This document shows, one piece after another, positions 1 to 7,922 of a DNA stretch of 14,785 nucleotides. The notes under the pieces were generated by a model. The model did not search any database. It was not told where the DNA came from and saw only the letters and a list, made by a program, of their open reading frames with translations. The translations under genes and the position numbers were made by a program. Positions within the stretch are counted from its first letter, which is position 1. Each line of letters starts with the position of its first letter. Source of the DNA: Bacteroidota bacterium (lineage in GTDB: Bacteria > Bacteroidota > Bacteroidia > Bacteroidales > Prolixibacteraceae); assembly GCA_030706665.1 (NCBI GenBank), contig JAUZOB010000048.1, positions 1-14,785 of the forward strand, read 5' to 3'.

Positions 1-2179
1 AAAATTTCTCACTTGAGATTAACCATCCGACTGCTGCTGAAGGGAAGAATCCATATTTTTTACCGGGAGCAAAGTTTTCTGATCCGTTGTATCCGAAGTT
101 TCCTTCAATAAAATAGCGATTGTCGAAGTTATAGGTTAATCTTCCTGCCAATCCATTTGTACGGTATGGAAGAGACCCGACTTCTGAATATGCGGGAGTA
201 TATTTTGAACTTCTTTGGTTGTACAGAATGAGGGCAGAGATGGTGTGCTTATCTGCAAATGTCTTGAGATAGTTGGCTTGAGTTTCAATATAGTTTGATC
301 TGGAACTGATGTTTGATTCACTGGCCAGGTTTACGTAATCTTCGCCTTCCTCAGGCTTTAGAATTAATTGCCCGTCTTCGTCGCGGCCCATAGCATAGTA
401 GGTCGTAGGATGTTTTCTCAATACAGTTAATTGATCATTGTATGCATCGAAAGAGAATAATCCTTTGATGCTAAGACCTTTGGCGATGAAATCAAGTTTT
501 TGTTCCAGGGAGATGGTTGATTCAATTTGGTTTTCGGTTTCTAGAGAATATCCGGAATGAGTAGAAGCCATCCATGGATTCATTTGAGATCCAGGCATAT
601 GGGCGTAGGATCCGTCGGAATACTGTTTGGGGTAACCGATTGGAGTGGCAGCTAAAGTTGCATAGAATATATCGGAAACACTATAGCCTGGTTGATTCTT
701 TTCTTTATAATATCCTCCCAGATTTAGTCTGAAAAGTGTAGACTTAGAGAGGTTAAGGTCGATGTTGCTACGGAAGTTGAAACGGTCGAATTTTAAATTT
801 GATTTATCATCTTCCATTTCTTTTGTTTTTAAAATCCCATTCTCATGAAGATAGGCTCCTGAAACATAGTAGGTGATTCTATCGGTTCCTCCGGAAACGT
901 TCAAGTTTGCTTTTTCATTTGTGGAAAAGTCCTGGAATACTTCATTCAACCAGTTGATACTTGGGTATAAGTCAGGATCTGCTTTTGACCGGGTTTTGTC
1001 GATTCGATCCTGTGTATATCTTTCAGTGACCCCACTGTTTCTGCAGGCTTCGTTGTAGATTTCCATATATTGGGCTCCGTCAATATATTTTGGAAGTTGG
1101 GTTGGTGCAGTTATTCCAGATTCTAGTTGAACCTGTATTTTTGGGATCCCGGTTTTTCCTCTTTTGGTGTTAATAAGAATAACTCCATTTGCTCCTCTTA
1201 CACCATAAACCGCGGTTGCTGTTGCGTCTTTAAGGATTGAAAATGACTCAATGTCCAAAGGATCAACATTGTTAATGTCTCGTTCTATCCCGTCAACTAA
1301 TACTAATGCTTTTTGAGAGTTCGAATTAAATGTGCTTACCCCACGAATCCAAAAATCACTTTGGTCGCGTCCCGGTTCCCCGGAACGTTGAACGGCTAAA
1401 ACCCCTGCCAGTTGTCCGGCAAGGCTACTACTTAAACTCGCATTGGAGGTTATGAGTTTTCTGGGTTCAACAGTCGTGACGGCTCCAATTACACTGACTT
1501 TTTTCTGAGATCCGAAACCAACTGCAACAATTTCATTTAATCCGATGGATTCTTCAAACATTGTTGTGTTTATTGTATTTCCTTTTCCGGATACCTTAAT
1601 TTCTTCCTGTTTTAATCCGATAAAAGAAAAGACAAGTGTGGCATTCTGCGGAACATTTGATAATGAATAATTCCCATCGGGGTCTGTTGTGGTTCCGTTG
1701 TCCGTTCCTTTAACCATAATCGTAACACCCGGAAGTGGCTGGGAGTTTCTATCTATAACTTTCCCTTTAATTACTCTTTGTTGTTGAGCTGGTTGAGGAA
1801 TCGTGGGCGGTTTTTGCCCTCCTGCTTTTTTTATTACGATGTAATGATCAACAACTTTATAGGTTAATCCTGTATTTCTTAATAATGAGTTTAATACTTC
1901 ATCAACGGATTTATTCCTATATTTTGCATTCTGGACGTTAATTTCATCCAGATTCATACTGTAGTAGAAATAAAAATCACTTTGTTTCTCAATTGCAGCA
2001 AAGACGTCAACGAGTTTGGTAGATTTAGTCAGGTTGAGATTCAGTCTTGTTGTTTGCGAAAATGATTCTGCTTTTACCGTAAATGTAAAAGCAAGAAAGA
2101 GAATAATGGATAATCGCATAACCAAAAACAATTTAGGCCATAGTCTTTTCCGACTATGAATAGTTTGATTTTTTTTCAT
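1..2179 (-). CDS. SusC/RagA-family TonB-dependent outer-membrane transporter with STN domain (3' end beyond the window)
   Basis: Imports glycans or other large nutrients across the outer membrane with energy from TonB, normally together with a SusD-type lipoprotein. The open frame begins at ATG 2179 and stays open to the left edge, giving 726 codons of a protein usually near 1,000 to 1,150 residues. Seen in order: a long basic n-region and hydrophobic signal peptide with likely cleavage after TVKA (residue 37); an STN domain at about 50-117; a CarboxypepD_reg-like beta-sandwich at about 136-215 (VIKGKVIDRNSQPLPGVTI); a plug domain at about 220-345 with LVLVDGIER and the SusC hallmark AVYGVRGANGVILINTKRG near 323-341; then barrel strands. 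The STN domain is what such receptors use to signal to a FecR partner, and fecR and sigma genes lie directly upstream on the same strand. SusD should follow to the left of the window. I saw no frameshift. The substrate cannot be told from sequence. Confidence 0.95.
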   Translation of the reverse strand, partial: MKKNQTIHSRKRLWPKLFLVMRLSIILFLAFTFTVKAESFSQTTRLNLNLTKSTKLVDVFAAIEKQSDFYFYYSMNLDEINVQNAKYRNKSVDEVLNSLLRNTGLTYKVVDHYIVIKKAGGQKPPTIPQPAQQQRVIKGKVIDRNSQPLPGVTIMVKGTDNGTTTDPDGNYSLSNVPQNATLVFSFIGLKQEEIKVSGKGNTINTTMFEESIGLNEIVAVGFGSQKKVSVIGAVTTVEPRKLITSNASLSSSLAGQLAGVLAVQRSGEPGRDQSDFWIRGVSTFNSNSQKALVLVDGIERDINNVDPLDIESFSILKDATATAVYGVRGANGVILINTKRGKTGIPKIQVQLESGITAPTQLPKYIDGAQYMEIYNEACRNSGVTERYTQDRIDKTRSKADPDLYPSINWLNEVFQDFSTNEKANLNVSGGTDRITYYVSGAYLHENGILKTKEMEDDKSNLKFDRFNFRSNIDLNLSKSTLFRLNLGGYYKEKNQPGYSVSDIFYATLAATPIGYPKQYSDGSYAHMPGSQMNPWMASTHSGYSLETENQIESTISLEQKLDFIAKGLSIKGLFSFDAYNDQLTVLRKHPTTYYAMGRDEDGQLILKPEEGEDYVNLASESNISSRSNYIETQANYLKTFADKHTISALILYNQRSSKYTPAYSEVGSLPYRTNGLAGRLTYNFDNRYFIEGNFGYNGSENFAPGKKYGFFPSAAVGWLISSEKF

Positions 2180-2240
2180 AGCTTTGAATTGGTTTAGAAT
2201 TAAAAAATTGCCGCTCCAACGGCGTGTAAATTCTTGGCTT

Positions 2241-2270
2241 GCAATGAGGAGGGCTCAATCTCCTCATTGC
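2241..2270. repeat. Perfect 11-bp inverted repeat in the susC leader
   Basis: GCAATGAGGAG at 2241-2251 and its exact reverse complement at 2260-2270 flank an 8-nt loop. It lies in the 131-bp gap between the anti-sigma gene and susC. Read on the plus strand, the stem is followed by TTTT, so it could be a modest intrinsic terminator for a plus-strand (antisense) RNA. Read on the minus strand it is followed by AAGCC with no T-run, so for the susC transcript it would be a leader hairpin rather than a terminator. The structure is certain; the function is inferred. Confidence 0.7.
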
Positions 2271-2310
2271 TTTTAGGTCTTAAAAGGTTATTCCTTCATG
2301 GGGTTGACAT

Positions 2311-3312
2311 TTAATGTATCTTTTTAATATATATGATCTTTTTACCTCCGATTTCTCCTCCTGAGATAAATGCTATATTCTCATTCATGAGTGTTAAAGA
2401 TTCAAAAACAAGTTCTATGGGTTTGTTTTTTAAGAAGGTGCCACTAAATACCAGGTTTTTTAGTTCCGGATTTTTAAACTCAAATTTTACATTATACCAC
2501 CTTTCTAGTTTTTGAACGATTTCTTCCAGCTTCTCTTTTTTGAAGACGACTTCACCTTTTTCCCAAGCACTATAAAAATCATTATTCATGTTTGATATGA
2601 TCGGTGGATTTTTCTCATTAGCAATAGTCGCGACTTCTCCTTCTTTCATCTTCTTCTCCCAGTTCTTATTCTTTTCTTCCAATGCAACAGACCCTTTAAT
2701 CAGCATCACGTCGGCTTTCTTCTCTGATGAGTAGGCGATTACATTGAATGTTGTTCCAAGTACTCTGATGTTGAAACTACCTGCATGAACGATAAAGGGA
2801 TTGTGTTTGTCGTGAGTAACTTTAAATAGAGCTTCTCCATCGATGTATACATCTCTTTTAGTGCGGTCAAATGTGGCTGGATATTTGAATTTTGTTCCTG
2901 AACTTAACCATACTTGCGTTCCATCCGATAAATTGACCTTTGTGGTTTGACCTACCGGCACAATGATTTCGGAGTAAATTGGTTTAATCGGAAAGTGAGA
3001 GGATATGGAATAAATAAAAGCTCCTGTAATAAAAATGAGAAGGATTACTGCTGCACGTAAAAAGGATAATCTGAGATTGCGAAGCGGAGTCTCTTTTTTC
3101 TTGAAGTTCAGTTCTTTCCCCAGCTTTTCTTTTGCAGCTTCTTTGTCGAAATTGTCAAATAGAAACACTCTCTTTAGTAATCGTTTGATCTTGAGAGCAT
3201 CTTTGAACTGATTCTCAAAGTCAGGATCTGATTCCGGGAGGTCAGTTTTTTTGTTGAGCTCGCCATGGAGCTTTGAAATGATAATATCCCAATTTTTGTC
3301 TTCTGTTCTCAC
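2311..3312 (-). CDS. FecR-family anti-sigma factor (inner-membrane sigma regulator)
   Basis: Inner-membrane protein that holds the neighbouring ECF sigma factor through its cytoplasmic N-terminus and senses the loaded SusC-like receptor through its periplasmic part. With GTG 3312 as start it has 333 residues, usual for the family. Seen: a charged cytoplasmic region (about 1-80), one transmembrane segment (about 84-104, around FLRAAVILLIFITGAFIY), a FecR domain (about 112-212, with LSDGTQVWLSSGTKFKYP and GEALFKVTHD), and a DUF4974-like C-terminus (about 254-331, with FKKEKLEEIVQKLERWYNV). There is no in-frame ATG in the N-terminal region. The frame extends to TTG 3339, but GTG 3312 follows AAAAAGG at a sensible distance and yields the family-like opening MRTEDKNWDIIISKLHGEL. 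It lies 115 bp after the sigma gene and 131 bp before susC. Family call is sure; the start is less so. Confidence 0.93.
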   Translation of the reverse strand: MRTEDKNWDIIISKLHGELNKKTDLPESDPDFENQFKDALKIKRLLKRVFLFDNFDKEAAKEKLGKELNFKKKETPLRNLRLSFLRAAVILLIFITGAFIYSISSHFPIKPIYSEIIVPVGQTTKVNLSDGTQVWLSSGTKFKYPATFDRTKRDVYIDGEALFKVTHDKHNPFIVHAGSFNIRVLGTTFNVIAYSSEKKADVMLIKGSVALEEKNKNWEKKMKEGEVATIANEKNPPIISNMNNDFYSAWEKGEVVFKKEKLEEIVQKLERWYNVKFEFKNPELKNLVFSGTFLKNKPIELVFESLTLMNENIAFISGGEIGGKKIIYIKKIH

Positions 3313-3316
3313 ATTT

Positions 3317-3346
3317 AACCTTTTTCGCAATTGACGCAAAAAGGTT
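3317..3346 (-). promoter_or_regulatory. Hairpin overlapping the anti-sigma ribosome-binding site
   Basis: On the minus strand AACCTTTTT (3346-3338), a 12-nt loop, and AAAAAGGTT (3325-3317) form a perfect 9-bp stem. The 3' arm contains the purine-rich AAAAAGG that would serve as Shine-Dalgarno sequence for GTG 3312, four bases beyond the stem. The hairpin could therefore limit translation of the anti-sigma protein relative to the sigma factor. The repeat is seen directly; the regulatory role is inferred. Confidence 0.4.
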
Positions 3347-3427
3347 GTTTTAGGGTGACAGTAAAAATTAACTTTTTTTAAAAAAAGCGTGAAATTTTAA
3401 AAATTAATTGCTTTTGGTGTTAGTTGT

Positions 3428-3979
3428 TTAAAAATACAATAGGAAATACAGAGCGGGCTGAGAAATTTTGAGCTCATTCCGAAGAAATTTATATCCTCTT
3501 GCCATTTGCGTTTTTACTGTATTTACCGAGATGTTTAATTCTTTAGCTATTTCTTCATATGTTTTACCATCGAAAGCTGCTTTCTTTAATATCTCTCTTC
3601 GTTGTTCCGGTAGTTTATTTATAGCTTCATAAAGCTTGTTGAGTATTCTTGCGTCTTGTAACGGATCCCCTTCTTCTTCTGTTTGAATAATAAGATCTTC
3701 GTAATCAACGTTCTTGTGTTTGTTCTTTCGTAGGTAGCTTATGGCTGAATTCCTGACGATGGTTATCAGGTAATTCTGCAAAGATGTTTGTATGTTGAGA
3801 TTGCTTCTGTCCTCCCAAAGTTTAGTATAGCAATCCATTACAATATCTTCGATTACGTCTTCCTCTTTTATGATTGATGATACGAACGCACATAATGGAT
3901 GATAGGAGAGATCGAATAATCTGTTAAAAGCAGATCTGTCACCATTTTTAAGTCTTATCCAATCTAATTGTTCATCCAT
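3428..3979 (-). CDS. ECF RNA polymerase sigma factor, Bacteroidetes FecI-like type
   Basis: Sigma-70 family ECF factor that would direct RNA polymerase to the promoter of the adjacent susC-type operon when released by the FecR protein. The protein has 183 residues. Region 2 spans about 15-85 (AFNRLFDLSYHPLCAFVSS, then EDIVMDCYTKLWED and YLITIVRNSAISYLRK). Region 4 spans about 120-168, with LPEQRREIL and the helix-turn-helix YEEIAKELNISVNTVKTQM. The frame runs on to TTG 4051, which would add 24 residues, but the first ATG, at 3979, gives MDEQLDWIRLKNGDRSAF, the typical beginning for this family. No clear Shine-Dalgarno sequence precedes it, which is normal in Bacteroidetes. First gene of the minus-strand cassette; the short hydrophobic tail ALYFLLYF is unusual but harmless. 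The regulon is inferred from position. Confidence 0.94.
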   Translation of the reverse strand: MDEQLDWIRLKNGDRSAFNRLFDLSYHPLCAFVSSIIKEEDVIEDIVMDCYTKLWEDRSNLNIQTSLQNYLITIVRNSAISYLRKNKHKNVDYEDLIIQTEEEGDPLQDARILNKLYEAINKLPEQRREILKKAAFDGKTYEEIAKELNISVNTVKTQMARGYKFLRNELKISQPALYFLLYF

Positions 3980-4696
3980 TCTGTGAAGTATAAATAATGC
4001 GTATCTGTGACTGTCAATAAAGAATTTTTGAGGCTTTATTCCATATTGCAAATGCAGGGACTATTTGAATTAAGCTCCTTTGAATCTGTTTTTACGGAGT
4101 GAGATTTTCAAAATTGACACAAGTAAAATTATAATTTTTGCAAAACAAAAATTTATCATGTACAATTTATTTTGATAAAGTGCATGATAATAAAAATGAC
4201 ACACTGATTTGCAAAAGCAGACAAGTTACTTTTCTCATAATTCAATTGGATTGCGTTTCTCTTAAATGCAGAGCCGTAAGATCTTCTAATTTTTCTCATA
4301 ATAAAAAGGTGATGTTTTATGCCTTGACTTCCTGTTCGGGTAGAGTTATTATATCTGGCTCATGTGTAACTTATTGTGATTCATTTGCTATTGAGAGAGT
4401 TTGATTTGTGTAAAAAATATATGCAACTTGCACGTGAGCGTACACGAATGTTTATATATTTGTTTCTGGATCTACTGAGAATCTCTGTATCCCTGAATAG
4501 AATTCATGTGTTATGTTGAAATTCATAGGGGTATTGACTGATGAAATATTACTATTTGGGAATCGTGATGTGATGATTTTATAACTATGCGCAATGAGAA
4601 TTAAAGACCTTCGTTGGGTTGTTCTTTGTAGATAGATCGGTGAAATAAAAATTAATGAGATAAGTCGATAAATAATTAATTCAAGAAATACTAAAC
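3980..4696. other. 717-bp intergenic region between divergent sigma and GH20 genes
   Basis: I find no credible gene here. The open frames are short, lack family-like sequence, and start at TTG or run into the GH20 gene. The region must carry the promoters of both the sigma cassette and the GH20 gene. A perfect match to the Bacteroidetes -7 motif, TATATTTG, lies at 4455-4462 on the plus strand. The nearest TTG upstream (4428-4430) is 24 nt away, slightly too far for a good -33 box, and the leader to the GH20 ATG would be about 235 nt, so this is only a weak promoter candidate. An inverted repeat at 4153-4190 is listed separately. Confidence 0.6.
4153..4190. repeat. Inverted repeat upstream of the sigma factor gene
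   Basis: TTATCATGTAC at 4153-4163 pairs with GTGCATGATAA at 4180-4190: ten Watson-Crick pairs and one G-T wobble around a 16-nt loop. The outer eight base pairs are perfect. No T-run follows on either strand, so a terminator is unlikely. It sits about 175 bp upstream of the sigma ATG, where an operator is possible. Chance is a real alternative in such AT-rich DNA. Confidence 0.45.
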
Positions 4697-6283
4697 ATGA
4701 AAAACAAACTTTTAATTGCATTTCTGTTCTTGTGCTCGTATGCATTTGCGCAGCAATGTCCCATAATTCCGCTTCCCAATCATTGCGAGGCAGTTGCGGG
4801 CTCTTTTATTATAAACAGTAGTACACCGGTGATTTTTGAAAAACCTGAATTGCAAAAAGAGGCAAATTACTTGCAACAGGAGGTTCTCAAAACTACCGGA
4901 CTAACTTTAAGCATTCAGTCCGGAAGTAAATTACCTGCAATTTTTTTGAATATAACCCGCTTGTCGGAGAAGAACTCTTCTGCGTATAATCTTGAAATAC
5001 GACCGACCGGTGTCAGGATATCCGGATCAACCGAACAGGGAGTCTTTTATGGTTTAACTTCTTTAATGCAATTAGTCCGCCAGTCAGAAATTAAAAATAG
5101 TGGGGTTGTGATTCCTTGTTGGAATATTAAAGATGCGCCTCGTTTCCAATGGAGGGGATTAATGCTTGACGAATCCCGCCATTTCTTCGGAACGAAAACT
5201 GTTAAAAATATCATAGATTGGATGGCCTATTATAAATTCAATAAATTTCACTGGCATTTGACGGATATGCCTGGGTGGAGAATAGAAATTAAGGCTTATC
5301 CTTTACTGACACTTGTTGGAGGAGTTGGTAATTATACTGATCATTTAGCTTCTGCGCGATATTATACACAAGAGGAAATTCGGGAGATTGTTGCTTATGC
5401 CAAAGAAAGATTTATTGATGTAATTCCGGAAATTGATATGCCCGGTCATGCAACTGCGGCAAATAAAGCGTATCCTGCTTATAGTGGTGGCGGCTCTGCT
5501 AAATTTCCTGAATTCACATTTAATCCCGGGAAAGATTCTACATACTTGTTTCTGAGTGCGATATTGAAAGAAACCGATGCTTTGTTCCCTTCGCAAATGA
5601 TACATTTAGGAGGTGACGAGGTTCACTTTGGCAATGAGAAATGGAACCAGAATGAGCAGGTGAAGCAACTGATGCAAAAGAATAATCTTGCGGATTTGGT
5701 AGCTGTAGAACGTTACTTTACCAAAAGGATGGCTGATTCTCTTTTTGTTCTCAATAATAAGGTTCTTTTGTGGGATGAAGCAGCTGATAGTGATTTGCCA
5801 AGAGATAAAACAATCATTTTCTGGTGGAGGCATGATCGTCCGCAGCAATTAAAGAAAGCCCTTGATAATGGATTTCCGGTTGTTATGTGTCCACGCTTGC
5901 CATTCTATTTTGATTATGTGCAAGATAGTACTCAGCGGTACGGAGGAAGATGGGACGGTAAATTTAATCCGATAGATAAGTTGTACAACTTTTCGACCAG
6001 TACTTTACCAATTGGAACGAATCAGTATAATCAGATTATGGGAATTCAGGCGAATTTATGGACAGAGAGTATGCAGTCAAAGTCGAAGCTGGAATATATG
6101 CTATTCCCCAGAATAACTGCTTTGGCAGAAGATGCATGGACAAATGAAGATCAAAAGGATCTGACCGGATTTAAGGAAAGAGTAAAAGGGCAATTGAAGT
6201 TGTACAAAAAAGATGATGTTTATTACTATAATCCGTTTAATCCGTCGCAGACACCTGAGCCATTTATAGGGTCGGAATTGTAG
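4697..6283 (+). CDS. Secreted beta-N-acetylhexosaminidase, GH20
   Basis: Removes terminal beta-linked GlcNAc or GalNAc from glycans by substrate-assisted catalysis. The 528 residues are a usual length for a Bacteroidetes GH20. Seen: a signal peptide with likely cleavage after AFA (residue 18), so a periplasmic or exported enzyme; a GH20b N-terminal domain (about 21-145); and the catalytic TIM barrel (about 149-485). Key residues match the family: Arg161 in DESRHFFG (substrate binding), HWHLTD at 185-190, PEIDMPGH at 244-251, the catalytic Asp307-Glu308 pair in HLGGDEVHFG, and active-site tryptophans in LLWDE (359), IIFWWRH (376-377) and QANLWTE (455). There is no separate C-terminal binding module. 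ATG 4697 gives the signal peptide directly. It is transcribed away from the sigma-fecR-susC cassette and ends before a bidirectional terminator. A role in glycan use is likely; membership in the neighbouring locus is only inferred. Confidence 0.96.
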   Translation: MKNKLLIAFLFLCSYAFAQQCPIIPLPNHCEAVAGSFIINSSTPVIFEKPELQKEANYLQQEVLKTTGLTLSIQSGSKLPAIFLNITRLSEKNSSAYNLEIRPTGVRISGSTEQGVFYGLTSLMQLVRQSEIKNSGVVIPCWNIKDAPRFQWRGLMLDESRHFFGTKTVKNIIDWMAYYKFNKFHWHLTDMPGWRIEIKAYPLLTLVGGVGNYTDHLASARYYTQEEIREIVAYAKERFIDVIPEIDMPGHATAANKAYPAYSGGGSAKFPEFTFNPGKDSTYLFLSAILKETDALFPSQMIHLGGDEVHFGNEKWNQNEQVKQLMQKNNLADLVAVERYFTKRMADSLFVLNNKVLLWDEAADSDLPRDKTIIFWWRHDRPQQLKKALDNGFPVVMCPRLPFYFDYVQDSTQRYGGRWDGKFNPIDKLYNFSTSTLPIGTNQYNQIMGIQANLWTESMQSKSKLEYMLFPRITALAEDAWTNEDQKDLTGFKERVKGQLKLYKKDDVYYYNPFNPSQTPEPFIGSEL

Positions 6284-6388
6284 GTCATTGTAGTGTCAAT
6301 CAGTATTCTTGTTGAGGGTATGTCGCATTTAGGCCTTTCAGCAGAAGTGTGAGATGAGAAGCAGATTAGTTTGTTTGTAGAATAGAAA

Positions 6389-6412
6389 AAGGCGATTCAT
6401 TTGAATCGCCTT
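6389..6412. terminator. Bidirectional intrinsic terminator between convergent genes
   Basis: AAGGCGATTCA (6389-6399) and TGAATCGCCTT (6402-6412) are exact reverse complements; in practice about a 10-bp GC-containing stem with a 4-nt loop. On the plus strand it is followed by GTATTTTT, and on the minus strand by a TTTTT run (from 6390 leftwards). It lies about 105 bp after the GH20 stop and about 70 bp beyond the stop of the convergent oxidoreductase, the right place to end both transcripts. Confidence 0.9.
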
Positions 6413-6482
6413 GTATTTTTCTCATTTCGAATTCGTTTTGACATCTTGCATGTAGAAAGATGTCGTTAATCTTCGTTCATGA

Positions 6483-7922
6483 TTATATCTTATAGTACTG
6501 TTCCCATCCCTTGCGCGGAGGAGGACCAACAAGTAAGGCGTTAGCCAATTTGTTGTTGGTGATTTGCTTTTTGGCTCTGTCAAATAATAGTTTTGTGTTT
6601 AGACGTTGTGCAATTACTCCGAGGCAGAATACCTGACTCAAGGGACCGGCTATGTTGAATGGTGAGCGTGTTTTCTCTAATCCTTTGCAGGCAAGCAAGA
6701 AATTCTTGTAGTGGTTAGAAGGGCTTTGTGGTACCTGTGGAAGTTTAGATTCCATCTCTTTGGCCTTTTCTTCGGGAATGATAGAAAGCGTGCTTCCATG
6801 GGAACCACCTTTAAAAATAAGATCCTTGCTGTAGATGATTTTACCAGGGTTCAGAGTAGTAGGTTGAATTTTACCGTTACTTGCCGGTGGAATATTAGGG
6901 TCTAATTCCGATTTGCCGTATCCTTCAGGTACTTGTGGAACGTTATTTACACCATCATACCAGGTGATCTCTACCGGGGGCATGTTTGCTCTTTTGGGAA
7001 ATTTATAAGAGATCGTAGAAGATTGAGGATAGAAAAAGGCATTATGACCGTCTGCCCGAAGCATGTTTATTTCATAAGGTAATCCTAAGTTGAGAAACTC
7101 ATGTGCTGTATCCAGAATGTGTGCACCCCAATCACCTAAAGCACCCATACCAAAATCAAACCAACAACGCCATTGACCGTTTACGAAATCTTTATTGTAA
7201 TCATGATGTTGAACAGATTCAAGCCAGGTGTCCCAGTCTAATGTGCTTGGGATCGGTTGTGCATCAGGAAATTTCTTGATATTTGTATCCCAACCATGCC
7301 AGCGACGCGCACTGTTCATGTGGGCGGTAATTGCAGTAACATCTTTAATAATGCCAGCTTCTTTCCATGCTTTAAACTGAAAATAGTTGGCTTCGGAGTG
7401 GCCTTGATTTCCCATTTGGGTAACTACTTTGTACTTTCTTTGTGCCTTCATCATCAGCTCTACTTCATTGAAAGTACGTGCCATCGGTTTTTCTACATAA
7501 ACATGCTTTCCTAAGGCCATCGCCATCATTGTAATCGGGAAATGTGAATGGTCAGGAACGCCTACGGTAATGGCGTCAATTTGATTCCCCATTTTGTCAA
7601 ACATCTTCCGGAAGTCCTGAAAGCGGGGTACGTTGGGGAACATTTGTAAGGTTTTTTGAGTATGTGGTGCCCCCATGTCCACATCGCATAAAGCTACTAT
7701 GTTGGCTAATCCGGTATTGTATAGTTCTCTTATAATTTCTCCTCCGCGATTCCCAATACCGCAACAGGCCAGATTTACTTTTTCATTGGCAGCTACCGTC
7801 TTGCCTCCAAGTGAAGCAAATGATTTTGATGGAAGCCAAATGGATGAAAAGGCAGAAACAGCTGTTAACGCAGAAGCCTGTCTTAAAAAACGACGGCGTG
7901 AAATTTCTGATTCTGAACTCAT
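6483..7922 (-). CDS. TAT-exported Gfo/Idh/MocA-family oxidoreductase
   Basis: NAD(P)-dependent sugar or polyol oxidoreductase family member. With ATG 7922 the protein has 479 residues. The N-terminus carries a twin-arginine signal, SRRRFLRQASALTAVSAF (from residue 8), so the folded protein with its bound nucleotide would be exported. The Rossmann fold follows, with GIGNRG at 55-60 and acidic CDVD at the end of the second strand. The family motif EKP is at 144-146 (HVYVEKPMA), and the C-terminal substrate domain has WFDFGMGALGDWGAHILD (about 254-271), with His268 a likely catalytic or substrate residue. The frame runs on to TTG 7955, but the ATG places the twin-arginine motif normally. It resembles the large exported Gfo/Idh group common in Bacteroidetes and Planctomycetes. 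The family includes GH109 glycosidases, but I see no specific reason to call it GH109. Substrate unknown; convergent with GH20. Confidence 0.93.
   Translation of the reverse strand: MSSESEISRRRFLRQASALTAVSAFSSIWLPSKSFASLGGKTVAANEKVNLACCGIGNRGGEIIRELYNTGLANIVALCDVDMGAPHTQKTLQMFPNVPRFQDFRKMFDKMGNQIDAITVGVPDHSHFPITMMAMALGKHVYVEKPMARTFNEVELMMKAQRKYKVVTQMGNQGHSEANYFQFKAWKEAGIIKDVTAITAHMNSARRWHGWDTNIKKFPDAQPIPSTLDWDTWLESVQHHDYNKDFVNGQWRCWFDFGMGALGDWGAHILDTAHEFLNLGLPYEINMLRADGHNAFFYPQSSTISYKFPKRANMPPVEITWYDGVNNVPQVPEGYGKSELDPNIPPASNGKIQPTTLNPGKIIYSKDLIFKGGSHGSTLSIIPEEKAKEMESKLPQVPQSPSNHYKNFLLACKGLEKTRSPFNIAGPLSQVFCLGVIAQRLNTKLLFDRAKKQITNNKLANALLVGPPPRKGWEQYYKI

Noticed and set aside
3372..3387. Palindrome of seven T's and seven A's flanked by C and G, between the sigma and anti-sigma genes
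   Set aside because: Pure A/T-run symmetry arises easily in this AT-rich gap and makes a weak stem; no function can be supported.
3980..4051. 24-residue N-terminal extension of the sigma factor
   Set aside because: It would need a TTG start, while ATG 3979 gives the normal family N-terminus.
4138..4404. Plus-strand 88-codon frame between the sigma and GH20 genes
   Set aside because: It starts at TTG, has low-complexity unfamily-like sequence rich in Ser and Cys, and no promoter or neighbour supports it.
4452..4745. Minus-strand 97-codon frame overlapping the GH20 start
   Set aside because: It overlaps the GH20 signal peptide region and has no recognisable sequence features; treated as a chance frame.
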